Assembly: GCF_019399895.1 (NCBI RefSeq)
Contig: NC_091872.1
Coordinates: 2,426,395 to 2,490,394 of the forward strand
Direction of reading: 5' to 3'
DNA length: 64,000 nucleotides
Source: Cardiocondyla obscurior
Taxonomy: Eukaryota; Arthropoda; Insecta; Hymenoptera; Formicidae
Numbering within the stretch: position 1 is the stretch's first letter; every line of letters starts with the position of its first letter. The position numbers and the translations under genes are program-made. Shown here piece after piece: positions 27,809 through 40,400 of this stretch. The notes beneath the pieces are model-generated. The model had not been told where the DNA came from, ran no database searches, and worked only from the letters and a program-made list of their open reading frames with translations.

Positions 27809-28292
27809 CGCGAGCGGCTGGTAAACGGACGCCACGAAAGGGAGGAGAAAGAAATGCAACACCCGGGGCGCGACACCCGTGGATTTGTCCTCAGCGTCCG
27901 CGAACCGATGTGCATGCACGTGCAACCGCGTCCGGGCAGCGTAGCGGGAACATCTATCCTCTTCGAACGTCACACTGTCCACCGAAACGTCGCCATTCTC
28001 CGCAACAGCTGAACCGCTCATTGAGGCATGCGCCCTGGCTCCCTCGCTGCTTCTAGAAGGCGCGTTCTCAAATTTTCTGTTGCAAGCCGTTCGTACAAGT
28101 TACGTTAGGTCTTTTATGTGCAGTGCGCACTGGCGTACGACGCATACGCGACATGCGTTCATGCTCTGGGCGAATGTGAGGTGAAGAGGCGTTCGAGGGG
28201 TTCGAAGTATTCGCGCGTTGTGTTTATGTGATACTGTAAATAGATTCTTTTTTTTTTTTTTCATCGTGTATAATACATTTACTCAACGAGAA
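27809..28292. promoter_or_regulatory. Divergent promoter shared by happyhour and Nup58
   Basis: Only 484 bases separate the two start codons, which point away from each other. The interval is GC-rich compared with the introns on either side. A GCATGCGC core (28026-28033), resembling the NRF1/Erect-wing site, and a TTCTAGAA palindrome near 28056 lie close to the middle, and there is a T run before the Nup58 start. An open frame in phase with the kinase covers 28021-27809, so part of this may be 5' UTR or N-terminal extension of happyhour. Confidence 0.7.
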
Positions 28293-31200
28293 ATGGCGTT
28301 TACGTTTGGAACTCCAACAGTCACCTCTGCCAGTACGGGCTTCGGATTTGGATCGCCAAAGTAAGTACAGCCGTTGAGATGAACACTAACCTCCTAAAAA
28401 TAAATTAATTTTAGTATGAAGAAAACGGTGAAGTTTAAGTACGTATTTTTCTTTTTGTTTAATGTAATTTTATTAAGCTAAAATTACAAATTAGTTTTGC
28501 CACAGAGAAGACCTAGTACTTTACTTGCTAATTGTTGTTTTCTTATTAAGGCCAGCGACAGGATTTGGCTTGCAGCCGTCTTTCGGCACTCCCACCACCA
28601 CATCCAGCACATTGACGTTTGGCGGCCTGTCCACTCCGACGACGTCTATCGGTCTCAATTTCGGATTTGGTACTTCAGCAACCTCTACACCAGCACAATG
28701 CGGTGGCCTGGTTTTAGGAACCACACCTACTACGATGACCACAGCTCCCAGTTTATTTTCCACTCCTACGACGTCTGCGCCCTTATTCACAGGCCTTGGC
28801 TTTGGCACACCAGCTACAACGAACGCTCTCACATTTGGTGCTACATCTAATACAACAGCAACAGGAAGTTTAACTTTTGGTACAGCAACCACCAACAGTA
28901 TGTACATTTTATAATTTATTAATTTTTTTAATTCTAATATGAATCAGCTGTAAAGAAAATTAATTATTACAATTGTGATTACAATTATTTCGTCTTGTAA
29001 TCGTAATTGTATGTACATGATTTATGTGCAGCTTCCTTATTTGGAACTGGAACTGGAAGTACTCTACTAGGTGCTAAGCCAACAACTGTTCTTACTACTA
29101 CATCTAGTACTAGTAAAGGACTTGGTGGTTTAGATGTTTCTGTTAGTAATAAGGGTCTTTCTCAAGGAAATAGTAGTTCAACAGCAGCCAAGGAGAACCT
29201 ATTACCAAATGAGCTTATGCAAACTATAGATAAATTCAAGTAATTAAAAATTAAATTAATCAAGTTCAAATAATAATTGGCTTGCATAGAAATAGATATA
29301 AAATGTGGTATTGATTCTTTTACTCTATAGGGAATTTGTAAAAATGCAAAAAGGTTTATCCTCGGATATTGCCAGAGGTTCGGCGAGACCATTGAATAGA
29401 TGTGCAGAGGATACAGCGTCTTTAATGGAAATCTTGTCCACCTTATCTGGTTCAATGCAACGAGATCGTTCTTCGGCCGATAAACTGAAACAAGACACTG
29501 CAAAAGCGTTGCAGAGCGCTGAAATAGCTCAAAGAACACACGACACTCCACCGGGTTTGCAATATGAAAATAACGCGCCCTTACAATTTTTTATGGAATT
29601 AGCTGAAAGCTTTGAGCAAGATTTGATGCTATTCAGATCACAAATCGAGACAACTGAAAAACACATACAAACTATGATGGCACCAAGAACGTTAACACCG
29701 CAAGGTATAATTAATTCTTCTGTTAAGTAAATTTGGATTAATTACGAATTTATTTAATGATATGTTTCTTTATCGTCAGAATTGACGGCGACCATGAGTA
29801 AGCTTCACGAATCTTTGGTCGCAGTCGCCGGTCGATTACAAAGTGTACATGCTAAAGTACAGCAACAGAAGGAACAGTATCTCAATTTCAGAAAATATGT
29901 GTTGAAGGATAACACCAATGTTTTCGACAGTATCAAAGTGACCGATAAATCTAATCGAAGGAGTATCGGCAAGATTACAAGTGGTCCTACTCCTTTTGGG
30001 CCAGGTAATTTTATGTGCATTTTAAAATAATACGAAGGTCGTTAGGTCTTGAAAAATAAGATTAATGCTTACAGGAAATAAAAACTTTTTGTCATCAACA
30101 ACATTAAACTCGAACCGGCCAGCGAGTTATGAAACACGAAATCCTTTAGGTAAATAAGATTTCCTATTGAGTATTTCGTAATTTAATTATATCCTTACGC
30201 TAAGTAAAAGATTCCTTTAAAAAAAAAATATATATTTAACTGCCCCCTAAAGATTTCCTACCTTCAGGTCTTGCCTGGATCTAGTTATGAGGTAGAACTT
30301 ACTAACATATAACGTCATTTATTACTAAATAGAATTAACGTGTGATTATAATTAGCCTGTCTACTTTTTCTTCTCCTGTTTTTTTCTTTTTATTTGACAA
30401 AAATTTATCGTCGATGTTTTGTTTTTCACTTGTATGATTTGACTTTAATTTTACCTTTCAGGAAAAAAAATAGGGGCTCTAATTTAGTTATTAAGGTATT
30501 CAATTTTTATTTTAGATTTTTTTTTTAGTTATTGTTACGATCATGGGAAAAGGGTGACGCGCTTCTTTGCCTGTACATATATTCCTTACAAAATAACTAA
30601 TTTAATTTGTACGAACGATCACACATAGATATTATAAATCTGTTATATACTTTGCATTGAGATGCTATCAAAAGACTCAATTTCAAAATCATGCTTTCTT
30701 ACAACAGATAATAGTGCCTTTTATACATGTGCTTTGAGTGCTTTCGGCTTTGCAGATGTTATGCAGTAATGCTTGTAAACATGAATTCTAATCGAGAAAT
30801 ATTATTAAGTTTGTCACGGAATTAAACAAAATTTTGCAGGACCTACATAGATATTAGAATACACCTTCCACTTTTTATCAATTGATTTAAAAATGCAAAT
30901 TTAAAAAGTTTTTTTTTTTAATCATACGTAGATATAAAAAATTTTATGTTATTAGATGTAGCAAGTCTTGACTAACATAAAAACGTCAAATGCACATTTA
31001 ACAGTACGAAATATTAACGTGGTTCATGTTTTGAAATATAATTATCTTAAGAATATGAATATTACGTTATCTTTAACAATGAAAAAGATATTACTCCATA
31101 GCTTCAGCTAATACATATATTCTATTTTTATATCAGTTCTAAGTGAATTAAAAGTAACAACGTTGATGTGTTGTTACAGTTTGGGAAAGTTCGACGCCAG

Positions 31201-31367
31201 TACCATCCGCTACTAACATTACTATAGGATCATCCACGAAACCGCCGACAGCAAGTTTAAATTTTAACGCACCGATTAATTTAACCGCACCATTGCCAGT
31301 GAACGGAACTAACACAAATTTTCAACTTCAAAAGCCCCCTGTTGGCAATAAACGAGGGAAACATTGA
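28293..31367 (+). CDS. Nup58: Nucleoporin Nup58 (p58/p45)
   Basis: FG-nucleoporin of the central Nup62-Nup58-Nup54 channel complex, which forms the selective barrier of the nuclear pore. Exons: 28293-28360, 28551-28897, 29032-29239, 29331-29704, 29780-30004, 30075-30149, 31180-31367; phases 2-1-2-1-1-1 all agree, 1485 bp, 494 residues. The first about 200 residues hold spaced FG and GFGFG repeats in Thr/Ser-rich sequence. Residues from about 205 (NELMQTIDKFKEFVKMQKG) to about 410 form the alpha-helical coiled-coil part that binds Nup62 and Nup54. The C-terminus is a short second FG-poor tail ending N-K-R-G-K-H, as in animal Nup58. It is shorter than the 599-residue human protein, mainly through fewer repeats in the tail. 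The start ATG lies 31 bases after a T run and reads directly into AFTFG, the usual family beginning. Confidence 0.95.
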
Positions 31368-31813
31368 TTATTTATCGAAATTTTTATGACACATGCAAAA
31401 TATTATTTTCAATACATGTCTTTCTACCGGATTGTTAATGTTAATAACAAAGTTAAAGCGAACGTTTAAAAAGTATTTTTATATTGATCATTATCATTAT
31501 ATGTTAGTATATTAATCATTGTGATACTTTTTTTTTCTATATGTGTTGTGGATATATACATAGCATAATCTTTATTAGAATTTGCTTATGTTACAGATGT
31601 TTCGCATCTTACTTGTAAACTATACTTTTATATTACCTATTAAATATCTAAAATTATTTTGTAACAATATATGCATTAATGATGTATATAAATCATTAAA
31701 ACAATTTTCCATCAAAACTTATCCAATGAATATCCCAATACATATGTGTGCATGTGAATATCGCGATATATATCTGCAACTATTTTGCGTTTAAGGCAAA
31801 ACAATTACAAAAT

Positions 31814-31819
31814 CAATAA
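31814..31819 (+). terminator. Nup58: Candidate poly(A) signal of Nup58
   Basis: AATAAA about 450 bases after the Nup58 stop, in AT-rich sequence. It faces a minus-strand AATAAA at 31942-31937, so the two transcripts would end within about 120 bases of each other. Confidence 0.45.
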
Positions 31820-31936
31820 AATTGTTATATTAACAGAAAGAACGTTAATTTAAATAGTGTAAATATATTAATTAGTAAAATTTAGTTGGTCCCTTTTTCG
31901 ATCTTATTATATTTTCAAGAGTGGAGTAAAACGTGT

Positions 31937-31942
31937 TTTATT
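31937..31942 (-). terminator. Candidate poly(A) signal of FAM114A gene
   Basis: TTTATT on the plus strand, that is AATAAA on the minus strand, 150 bases beyond the FAM114A stop. Confidence 0.4.
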
Positions 31943-32091
31943 TAAAGAATGAAGTAAAACTTGTTTATGAAGTAACAGGGAAATAGTAACGTTATGTTTC
32001 ATATCTACATTGTAAATTGTATTTAATCTACATGATGTTAAATATAAAATATAAAAACGTCATCTTTTAATATATATTTTATAATTACTCA

Positions 32092-34418
32092 TTAAATTGC
32101 ACCAACTTGCAGAATCGGAATGAGGAGCCTAAAGGCATCTTGAATATACGAAGTTGCGTTAGCAGCCTGTAAAAGAAAAAAAGTATTTAACATTACAATT
32201 ATCATGCCACTTGAATTATTCAACTTACTTCGAAAAAAATCGTTGTTATATTCGTATTAATATTATCTGGTTTTTTTGCAGACTCAGCAAGCTGATTTAA
32301 CGTACTGCAAAATGAATTGGCCAATAAACTAATATGATCAGACAAAATATTTGTAAGTTGCACCAAAGCATCTGCTTCGTTCACTGTACTGCGACGTTCT
32401 TTGATTAACAGCAATTCAGCTGTTTTATGAAATCTCTCTACAGAAAATGCTGTAAACTGGGCCAGCGTCGATATAGCAATTTGAAAAATTTCTTGATCTG
32501 TGTGCTCCGATGTTAGATAATTTTCCGTTTCAGTCCAAACCTGAAAATACAAAGTTAGTTGTACTATGTTTTTAACATAAAAAATTTATTCGATATTGCA
32601 AATATCTTACATTGTACAGCTTTTCGTAAGTAATATCGATACCGAGCTCACTACAAGAGTTTTCTAATCTGTTTTTCAAGTCTTTATTATCTTTATCTTC
32701 GTCATCTTCATCACCTAGATCGCAAAGTTCTTTGATCTCTTCTAATGTTTCTTGCACGGAAGCCAAGTCATTCATATTTAACTCGAGTAAATATTGTTGA
32801 ATTTTCATATTGCTTTGTTTTGACAACATTTCCAGAGCTTCTAAGTGGACGAGTCCCTGATAATCGTCGAACAGACTTTCGAAATGTACTTTCCTCGCCA
32901 ATTCGCGTTCTTCAATCGTTTTTTCCTCGGTTTCTGCTTTTTCTTTCGCTTCTCTAAGGATTTGCGACAAGTTTGGCTTTTCAGATTCGTTCAAAAAGAA
33001 GGCTCGTTTCTTTTTTAATCCAGGATCACCCTCTTGCAATACTTCCATCGTTTTTTTTCCAATAGCTTCCAATGTATCTAAACCGCCAGTCATAACTTTG
33101 CTACCAGTGGATTCAACCAATTTTGTGATTGAAGATACTCCTGATATCAAATTACCGAACCCAAACGAACTGTATGTTCGATTTTCTTGTTCCTGGTTCT
33201 CCGATTGTGCAGCTGTAATTGTATAAATTTAAATTACAATTATTTATTTGTATACTAAAATAAAAAAATTATAAATGTCATATAAATAAATCGAGGCTAT
33301 ATAAAATATATATTAAATATTGTACCATTAGTTGGAGTATCAGCATCTTCCTCTATTCTTTCAGGTTCTGTGGGGTCCTGTGCTCCTATTGTACCTTCTA
33401 AAAGTGTAAGTCCTTGAGACACATGACTAGTTAGAGTGGACACGCTCGCAGTAGCTGTATTAATTAACGAGGTTACGCCCCAATTTCCCCAACTGCCCCA
33501 GCTTCCTAAAGAATCATCTTTGCTCTCCTCTTTGCCCGCTAAAGAAAGCCTCTGTAACACAGGTTGTAATTTCTCTTCCGTCAAATCATCAGGCAACTCG
33601 ATGTCATCTCCAAGTCCTTCCCATCCTTCAGGCTGAAAAACTTCTTTAAATTTTTTATTTGACTTTAGTTCTTCTGGCATGTCCACCTCCGACAAATCGT
33701 TCGATGGGTTAAATTTATTACCTGCTCCTTGAGCCTTTGACTTTTCTTCCAATCTGTATTCCGTATCTTTGCTAGCAGACTGTTGAGCTTTCTCATCTGA
33801 ACACTTATCTTCCTGTTCTGCAGCCACGCCCGTGCAATATGCATCGATATTACCCTTCGCGAGTTTAGTTCCTAGCTTTTTCGTACTCAATTGATGGGAT
33901 GAATCTTGTCGCGGTTTGGCCTCGGAGTTTTTCTCGTCTGCTAACGCAGCCTTTGAAGCTTCTATTTTAGATATGGCATCTGATGTAACAACCTCGCTAC
34001 TGTCCACCACAGATTTAGCATCATCGGGTGATATCGCAGTAGTCGGTGAGGATTGCATTGATTCTCTTAACTCGTCGGCAATCGAGGTTTCCCGTTTGTC
34101 AGAGGTCTTTTTTAGGTGATCAACCGTCTTGGCAGTGCGTGCGTCACTTTCAACTTTGACATCGTCTATCTTATCGCGCTTATTATCAATGAGTGCCTCT
34201 CGACCCGATGTCGGTGCGTCCAACGTCATTCGGGGAGTATCGTATCTCCTCTGCCAGTTTGCGTTGTCACAAGGCGCTTGCTGGACGTATTCGGTGTCGT
34301 CGTCGGATTCGGAGTCTATCGTCCGACGAGCCGCCAGTCTAGGGTTTCTCCTGATCGGAGCACGGCCAGGCTCCTCGTCTGCGCTCTCAAAATCGGCGTC
34401 GCTCTCGGACGTTGCCAT
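32092..34418 (-). CDS. FAM114A: FAM114A family protein (NOXP20-like)
   Basis: FAM114A proteins are cytosolic proteins linked to Golgi and Rab2-dependent trafficking and, in mammals, to neuronal differentiation (NOXP20); the molecular function is poorly known. Exons: 34418-33326, 33212-32611, 32540-32229, 32166-32092; GT-AG with matching phases, 2082 bp, 693 residues. The first about 270 residues are acidic and disordered. The family core follows: G-W-E-G-L-G-D-D-I-E-L-P, then W-G-S-W-G-N-W-G and the helical segment SLINTATASVSTLTSHVSQG, then a long helical region to the stop. The chosen ATG (34418-34416) precedes TSESDADFESADEEPG; the frame stays open to the acceptor at 34443-34442, so a coding 5' exon further upstream is possible. 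It is tail-to-tail with Nup58. Confidence 0.9.
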
Positions 34419-34442
34419 CCCTTTGCTCAACGTTTGTTCTCC

Positions 34443-34800
34443 TGGAAAAGACAAGAGAGATGTTCCCGTGTCACGCGAAAACTTGGGCCAGAAGTACCTC
34501 GTCGCGACGGTGCGTCAGCGAGATCCCTTTTCTCAACGGCGAGGTCGGGACGGGTTCGCGTTGCTCGCGTCAACATATGCTCCGCGTCGCCTTCCGCACA
34601 CGCACGCACGCCGCGCGCGCGTGTGCGTGTGTTTATAACGCGGTCACGTGGACGGACGGAGTCATCGGGCAGGCACGTTAAATTCGCAACGGAATTGATT
34701 GCGCATGCGAGACGGTCCAGCCAGGATTGCGTACGTCCGCTCGGTTATCGCGAGATCCCTCGCTGCACTTGAAACGAGAGCGGCGTATACGCGCGGCCGT
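34443..34800 (-). promoter_or_regulatory. FAM114A 5' region with NRF1-like and E-box sites
   Basis: The stretch just upstream of the FAM114A acceptor is very CpG-rich, in sharp contrast to the AT-rich gene body. It has a CACGTG E-box at 34645-34650, a GCGCATGCG core at 34701-34709 (NRF1/Erect-wing type) and an alternating CGCGCGTGTGCGTGTG run near 34613-34631. The 5' UTR exon was not pinned down. Confidence 0.45.
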
Positions 34801-35981
34801 TGGAGGAGGGAGAGAGCGGGACCGAGGTGCAGAAGACGGTTCGTTCGCGTACGTCGTTTAAAAATACATGACACGCTTTTTTCTGGAGGGGAGAGAGAGC
34901 AGATGCGGTTACGACCTGTCAACACGGACGACCAAAAAAAAAAAAAAAAAAAAACGTTTTTCTCAGATCCCTTTAGAGCGTCTTTGTCACGCGGCTGGTA
35001 TATATCTCGTTCGGTGAGAAAAAAATTTTAATGATCTAACAATACCATAAAATACGTGTCGACGTGTATCTCGCAACGTCTCAATTTTTTTCGAAAGAAG
35101 AAATAAAAAGAAAAAAAAAAAACCAAGCGGTAAAATAAAATACACGATCTGAAAAGATATTTCATCGGATTTAGAATTTTCGCTTTTTTATCTCTCTCGT
35201 CGAATTTGTATCGCTGTTCGAAGGAATGCACCTGCGGCCGATGGGGTCGTACGGTGGCGTCGTTCTCGGGCGTAGCGGCAAATACGTGAGGCAGCCGAAA
35301 GGGCAAACACGCTCGTTTATTCCCGCTTCTACCTCTCGCGCGCGGTCAGAGACACGCGAAAGGCTTTACCGGTGGCGTTGGGAGAAGGACGGCGCGATGG
35401 GCGCCGGCGTGGGTGCGAGAAAGGGCAGCCGTAGCGGTCGCTGTAGTAGAGAAGAAGGGGCAGCCGGAGCGAGAAAGATAAGGACGACGCGGCGAGTCGA
35501 AGGAAGACGGCGCGACGCGGTTATCATGGTGGGGACATCTATGCTCCTCGCAACGAACACGGTCGAAAGGGTGGTGGAGGAAGGGGACGGACGAGATGGA
35601 GGCGCGAGCGCCACAAGCGGGAGGTAAGAGAGAGAAAGACAGTGCGCGAGACAGAGAGGTGGCGCAGCGGCGTACGGCATGAACGCCAGTGGCATGTTTC
35701 AAACACTCGGCATGCTCGCATAGCTGCGACGCGAGGTGGTAGTATCGTCGGAAACGAGAAAATCCGTCCGCCGCGCACGAACGTGAGAAAAGCCCCGATC
35801 GCGCGTATCCGAAGAGACGAGGTGGAAGTTTATTCTCGGACCGCGAGACCCGTGCGAAAGGTGAGATCGCAGTGGCGGCCCGGAGTCCGGACAGTTCGCG
35901 GTGTCGTCTTCGCTGTTGGTTGCGCGAGTGCGGAATTGAACGATCGAACGGGAACGGGAGGAGGTCGATAGAAGATCAAGC

Positions 35982-36024
35982 AGAGAGAGAGAGAGAGAGA
36001 GATATAGAAAGAAAGAGAGAGAGA
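35982..36024. repeat. GA-rich microsatellite upstream of kibra
   Basis: About 20 bases of perfect GA repeats continue as GAAA/GA mixtures. GAGAG is the core site of insect GAGA factor; its position 1.4 kb upstream of the start codon allows a promoter role but does not show it. Confidence 0.7.
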
Positions 36025-36616
36025 TCGAGTTCCCACATTCCTGCGTGCGAAAAACATCGAGATCCGCTGCGTGGTATTAGCATCGCCGTGGCAGTTAATG
36101 CAAAAGGGAACACAGTGAAACGTGCCTCGCTGCACGGAGCCGGCGATAGCGCGCGTCGCTCGAAACGGGTCGCGGGCCGTTCCACCATCGTCGTCATCGT
36201 CGCAGCCGCGGGAGACACGACGTCGCTGTAGCCACCGGCGCCGCGCGACAGGGAAACCGCGAAGTTATTGGAACGCCAGCGCGAAGACGAGTCGTCGCGG
36301 AGCAGCGGCCTGAGGAACATAGCCGCGCTGGTCCCCACGAGTCCTACCGGCCGCGATTCACCGCCGGTTCGTGACCCCGAGGCGCGTGGCCCCGGTGCGT
36401 GCCAACGCCGTGGACCTTGAATGTGACACTCTTCCGAAGGAAGGGAGAAGGAAGGATGCTTCGGTACTATTCGACGAAGTGAGAATCGTGAACGAGTGAC
36501 CGGTGGAAGATCATCCGCGTTATTTCGTTTTCTCGATCTGTCGCCTCTTCGAGAAGGTTCGAGGAAGAAGGACTTCGCGTCGCGAGCGCGAGATTTCGGA
36601 AACGAAGACTACGCGC

Positions 36617-36670
36617 GAGAGAGAGAGAGAGAGAGGGAGGGAGAAAGAAGAATAGAGAGAGAGAAGAAGA
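36617..36670. repeat. GA/GGA-rich microsatellite upstream of kibra
   Basis: Perfect GA repeats grade into GGGA and GAAGAA units. Purine-only on the plus strand for over 50 bases. Confidence 0.7.
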
Positions 36671-37430
36671 TTCGTGTGCGCGAGTGCCGAGAAAGAAGAG
36701 GATAAATAGAAAATAATCCGAAAAGAAGGTGATTGGTGATTTTGTTGGTGGATGGTGGTGATGATCCGCGGAGTGCGGCCGATCGATGCGCCCGTCGTGC
36801 GGGCACAGCACCACGACACCGTCGCCGTCGCTCGCCGCCCCGGGCCGCCCCTCAACGGCCGGCCGTGCTAACGGTGGAATTCCGCTCGAGAGGAATCTGA
36901 AGGCGGGGACTCTGACGTCACTCCGCTCATGATAATGAGGTATTCATGATGGCGGAGTAACGCGCGCGCGAGAGAGAGCCCGAACGAGAAAGGAAGAAGA
37001 GAAAGAAGCCGGGAGAAGGAGAGAGAGAAGGTGCGCGCGCGTACACATATGCGAGTGTCCGCTTCTGGATCCCGCTGGTCTCCTACGCGTGTGTTTGTGC
37101 GTCGTGTGTGTGCCGCTGTCCGCGCGTGTGTACGCGCACAATACATTTCACCCGCCGGCCGTCCTCGTCGCGCTAGCGGGATCGCCGCGATTACGCCGTC
37201 TCGCTCAGTCCTCCCCGTCCACCTGCCCTCTCACGCGGCCGAGTCCTCTCCGTCGTTTCTCTACGCTCTCCACAGCCGTCCGCGCCGTCTACCTGTCTCG
37301 TTCCCTCACGTTGCGCGAGCGCGCCGTGTATGCGGCCGGAGCGGCGCGCGCCCGCGCGCACAGATATGCGCCCGTCGACCGCACGACGATAGAGAGAGAG
37401 GTTTTGGATGGATTTAGAGCGCAGTGAAAT

Positions 37431-40400
37431 ATGCCAAGGAGACGGAATGGGGAGATACCACTTCCGGAAGGGTGGGACGTCGCCCAGGACTTCGACGGGA
37501 AAGTGTACTTCATCGATCACAACACGCGGAAGACGACATGGATCGACCCACGAGATAGGTATGTAGAAAAAAAAAAAAATGATTTTAAAAATATATTTTT
37601 TCCTGCATGCGTCTGCAGCGAAGACAAACGACCGCTGAGTCCGGTCGCCAGATGATAGGTCGCCGCTAATACGCGAATTCCTCTAAACGTCTCCCGCCTC
37701 GAGAAGCGCGCGAGCGCTCGCTCACGTAAAAAAGAGAGAGAGAGAAGAATCGCGTGCCCATCGGCGTGAGTGTGCGTGCGCTCGAGCGTCACGACGGTGC
37801 CCCTCTCGCTTCTCTTCGTGCCGCGCACGAGACCGCGATCTCGCGAGGATACGCGATTCGGCGGGAATGCGCGTATACGGGGTGTATCGCGCGAGCCGCG
37901 CGCGCTTTCTCTCATCGGCTTCGCAGCGGGACCATTTTTCTTATCTTTTTTTTTTCTTTTTCTTTTTCTTTTTCGAGACGCGAGACCTTTCTTCCTCGAC
38001 GATTCGGTACCGTCGCTTCGAAACCCAGCCGCGGTCCTGCCAGAGGGAAAACTCGTCGGAATTTCCCTCGAGTTCGAGTCGCGGATAATCCAGCTTGGCG
38101 AAAGAGATCTCGATGACGCGGGAACGGTACCGTGGCTGCCATTCTAACGCCCCGTCGTGCAGAGAAAGTGCGCGACTTCCAAGACATCCTGTATACGCTC
38201 GCGCGCATAGCTCGCGTGTTTCGGGATCGCGCGCGACCACGTCGCCCCGTGCGAACGCGCCTTCTCGCGCGACTTTCCGCGCGAGAGCTCTCGCTCGTTG
38301 GGATTTTTTTTTTTTTTTTTTTTTTTTGTGAGAATATCGCGGGCGATGCTGTATTTCTCTCACCCACCCGTGGTCGACAGGGCGAACCCCTTTCCCTCCC
38401 GAACTGACGGACAGATGCCGCGCGATAACCCGACCTCGTGTGAACGCCGCTGAAATTGATAAAGTATGCATGCGCGCGCGCGCCTGCACGCACACTAGTG
38501 CGCTCGTCGCATTCTCGAGGTATCGAGGCTGCATAGTTGCATATAGTCACGTACGCCGATCGCGAGAGAAATTGATAGTAGGCAGGAATCTTGCAATCTG
38601 GAACTCCCTAAACCGTCGTTCGAATTTAATCTGCCTTTTTATTTTTATTTTTTTTTTTTTTTTTAAGCAATCTCGAAATATCGCGATCTCAGCACGTTCG
38701 TCAAGTCGAAAATCTCTCGCCGCGTCAAACAATTTTTTTTTTTTAATTTTGATAAGACGGATAAAAATAAGATTCCGGTATTTATGCGCGATAAACGATA
38801 AAAAAAAAATTCTTGCAGTCGGGCGAGTCGGTGCGTAAAAAATTATTAACGTCTGAAGAGAACTTGTCTACCATTCTAGAATTTTGTTAGACTTTTTGTC
38901 ACCTCCGGGAACGTCTTGAGCTTCTTGCCGGGTCGGGCTTTACATTCTCAGAGAAGTCGGATGATTGCGGCGTTTTATCTTTTGTCACTTGAGCGATAAT
39001 GCCGTCGAAAAAATCTATGCGCTAAATTAACTGTGGATTAGCGCGGGGCTGCTATCGCCGCACTAAAAAAAGAGCATTCCGTCCTTAGATACTGTTATCA
39101 GTCTCTTAACCGATAGTCGCATACCAGGCGACATTCTTCGCTCGCAAAGCGACCGAAGGCGTGTGTTTTCCTATCTCGCGTATATCGCGCGCCGTTGGGA
39201 TAGATCCTCGACGCAATCGACACGGATCTACAGCTTCCATCGCGTCTGTGCGATTCCTACATTCGTCGCGAGCCACGCGATCCCGTTGCGTATGAAAATC
39301 TACCCGCGGCGGCTCGGGTCGCGCGCCAGTCTCGCGAATTCGCGTTGGGATTTTACAAATCCGCGAGGCTGCGCAAATTTTTTTTTTTTTTTTTTTTTTC
39401 ACGGCGCTTATCCTCCTACGGGCGACGTAACGGGCAGGTGAAATTGTAGACGGTCAGAGGACTTACGTAATTCCACTTACTTAATTCTGCCATAAATAGT
39501 CTGGAGATTTAGCGCCAGGCTCTTTCGACGAATATACGATTGCGCGAAGGAATATTTTATCCGAGCTACGTCGCGCAGTTTTCTCTATCGAACGCGTATA
39601 CGTATGTATATTTTTCAATCGGGGGAAGGTTCTCGGGACCGATTTCACGGGTGAGGAGCCGTTTTCCCGCGACCAGACCGATGCCGTTGTGAGCGCCGCT
39701 TAAGCGTTCGCGGGGCGTCGTATCCGCGCGGGTATATACACGCGTATATATCCATACCATGCCGTAGCATGCCATGCCATGCCATACACACCGCGCGCAA
39801 CGCGCCGGGACTCGCCGCGCCCGCATTCCATCCGCCAGGGCCGCGGCGCGCGCTCTCTCGCCGCGCTGAAAAACGCGAGAAATCTGGCGATCAGGCAGGC
39901 TCGGCTCGCCGCCGCTGCGCCTGGCCTCTCGTCTCGTGCCCGCGCGGAAATCGAAACGCGTCGGATCTCGGCGCGAACCTTGGCTGGCGGCTGCTGCCGC
40001 GCTGCCGCCTCGCGCGATCGAGACGAGCGGCGCCTCCGATCGCGCGCTTAAACCTTGCGAAAGTTCGACTCTACTCTGCGCGGCCGAGTTATGCGGACGC
40101 GCATAATTTTCGCTCGTCCAAGAGCGTATCGCGATCGGACTATCGCGTGCCTTTTACGCGAGACCCTTCCCTCGGCTGTTCTCTGTCAATTTGTCTCTTA
40201 TCGGAATTCCAGCACGCGTGATTGTCCAATTTTTTTTTTGCCTTTTTTTTAGTTAGATTAAGCACCTAATCACATTGTATATGAATGTTACGGAGTGAGT
40301 ATCGATTACCGGTACTTTATCGCGGTAAAAAGTCGACGCGGTAATTGTACTCTCTTGTGAAAGAGCAACCACTCGCGTACAGAAATAACAACACGACATA

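Larger units (their letters stand above)
34800..37430 (+). promoter_or_regulatory. kibra: kibra promoter and 5' UTR region
   Basis: This CpG-rich 2.6 kb stretch lies between FAM114A and the kibra start codon and has no supported gene. GA-repeat blocks at 35982-36024, 36617-36670 and near 36970-37030 could bind GAGA-type factors. A perfect TGACGTCA (CRE/ATF) sits at 36913-36920, next to an ATGATAATGAGGTATTCATGAT stretch. An A20 run lies at 34935-34954. Open frames here are chance effects of low stop density. The transcription start cannot be read from sequence. Confidence 0.5.

Noticed and set aside
34116..34772. 218-codon plus-strand frame antisense to FAM114A exon 1 and promoter
   Set aside because: It is the shadow of a real minus-strand coding exon extended into CpG-rich promoter DNA.
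37770..38550. Overlapping frames of 110-212 codons around the start of kibra intron 1
   Set aside because: Many overlapping frames on both strands at once is a sign of low stop density, and none shows a domain.
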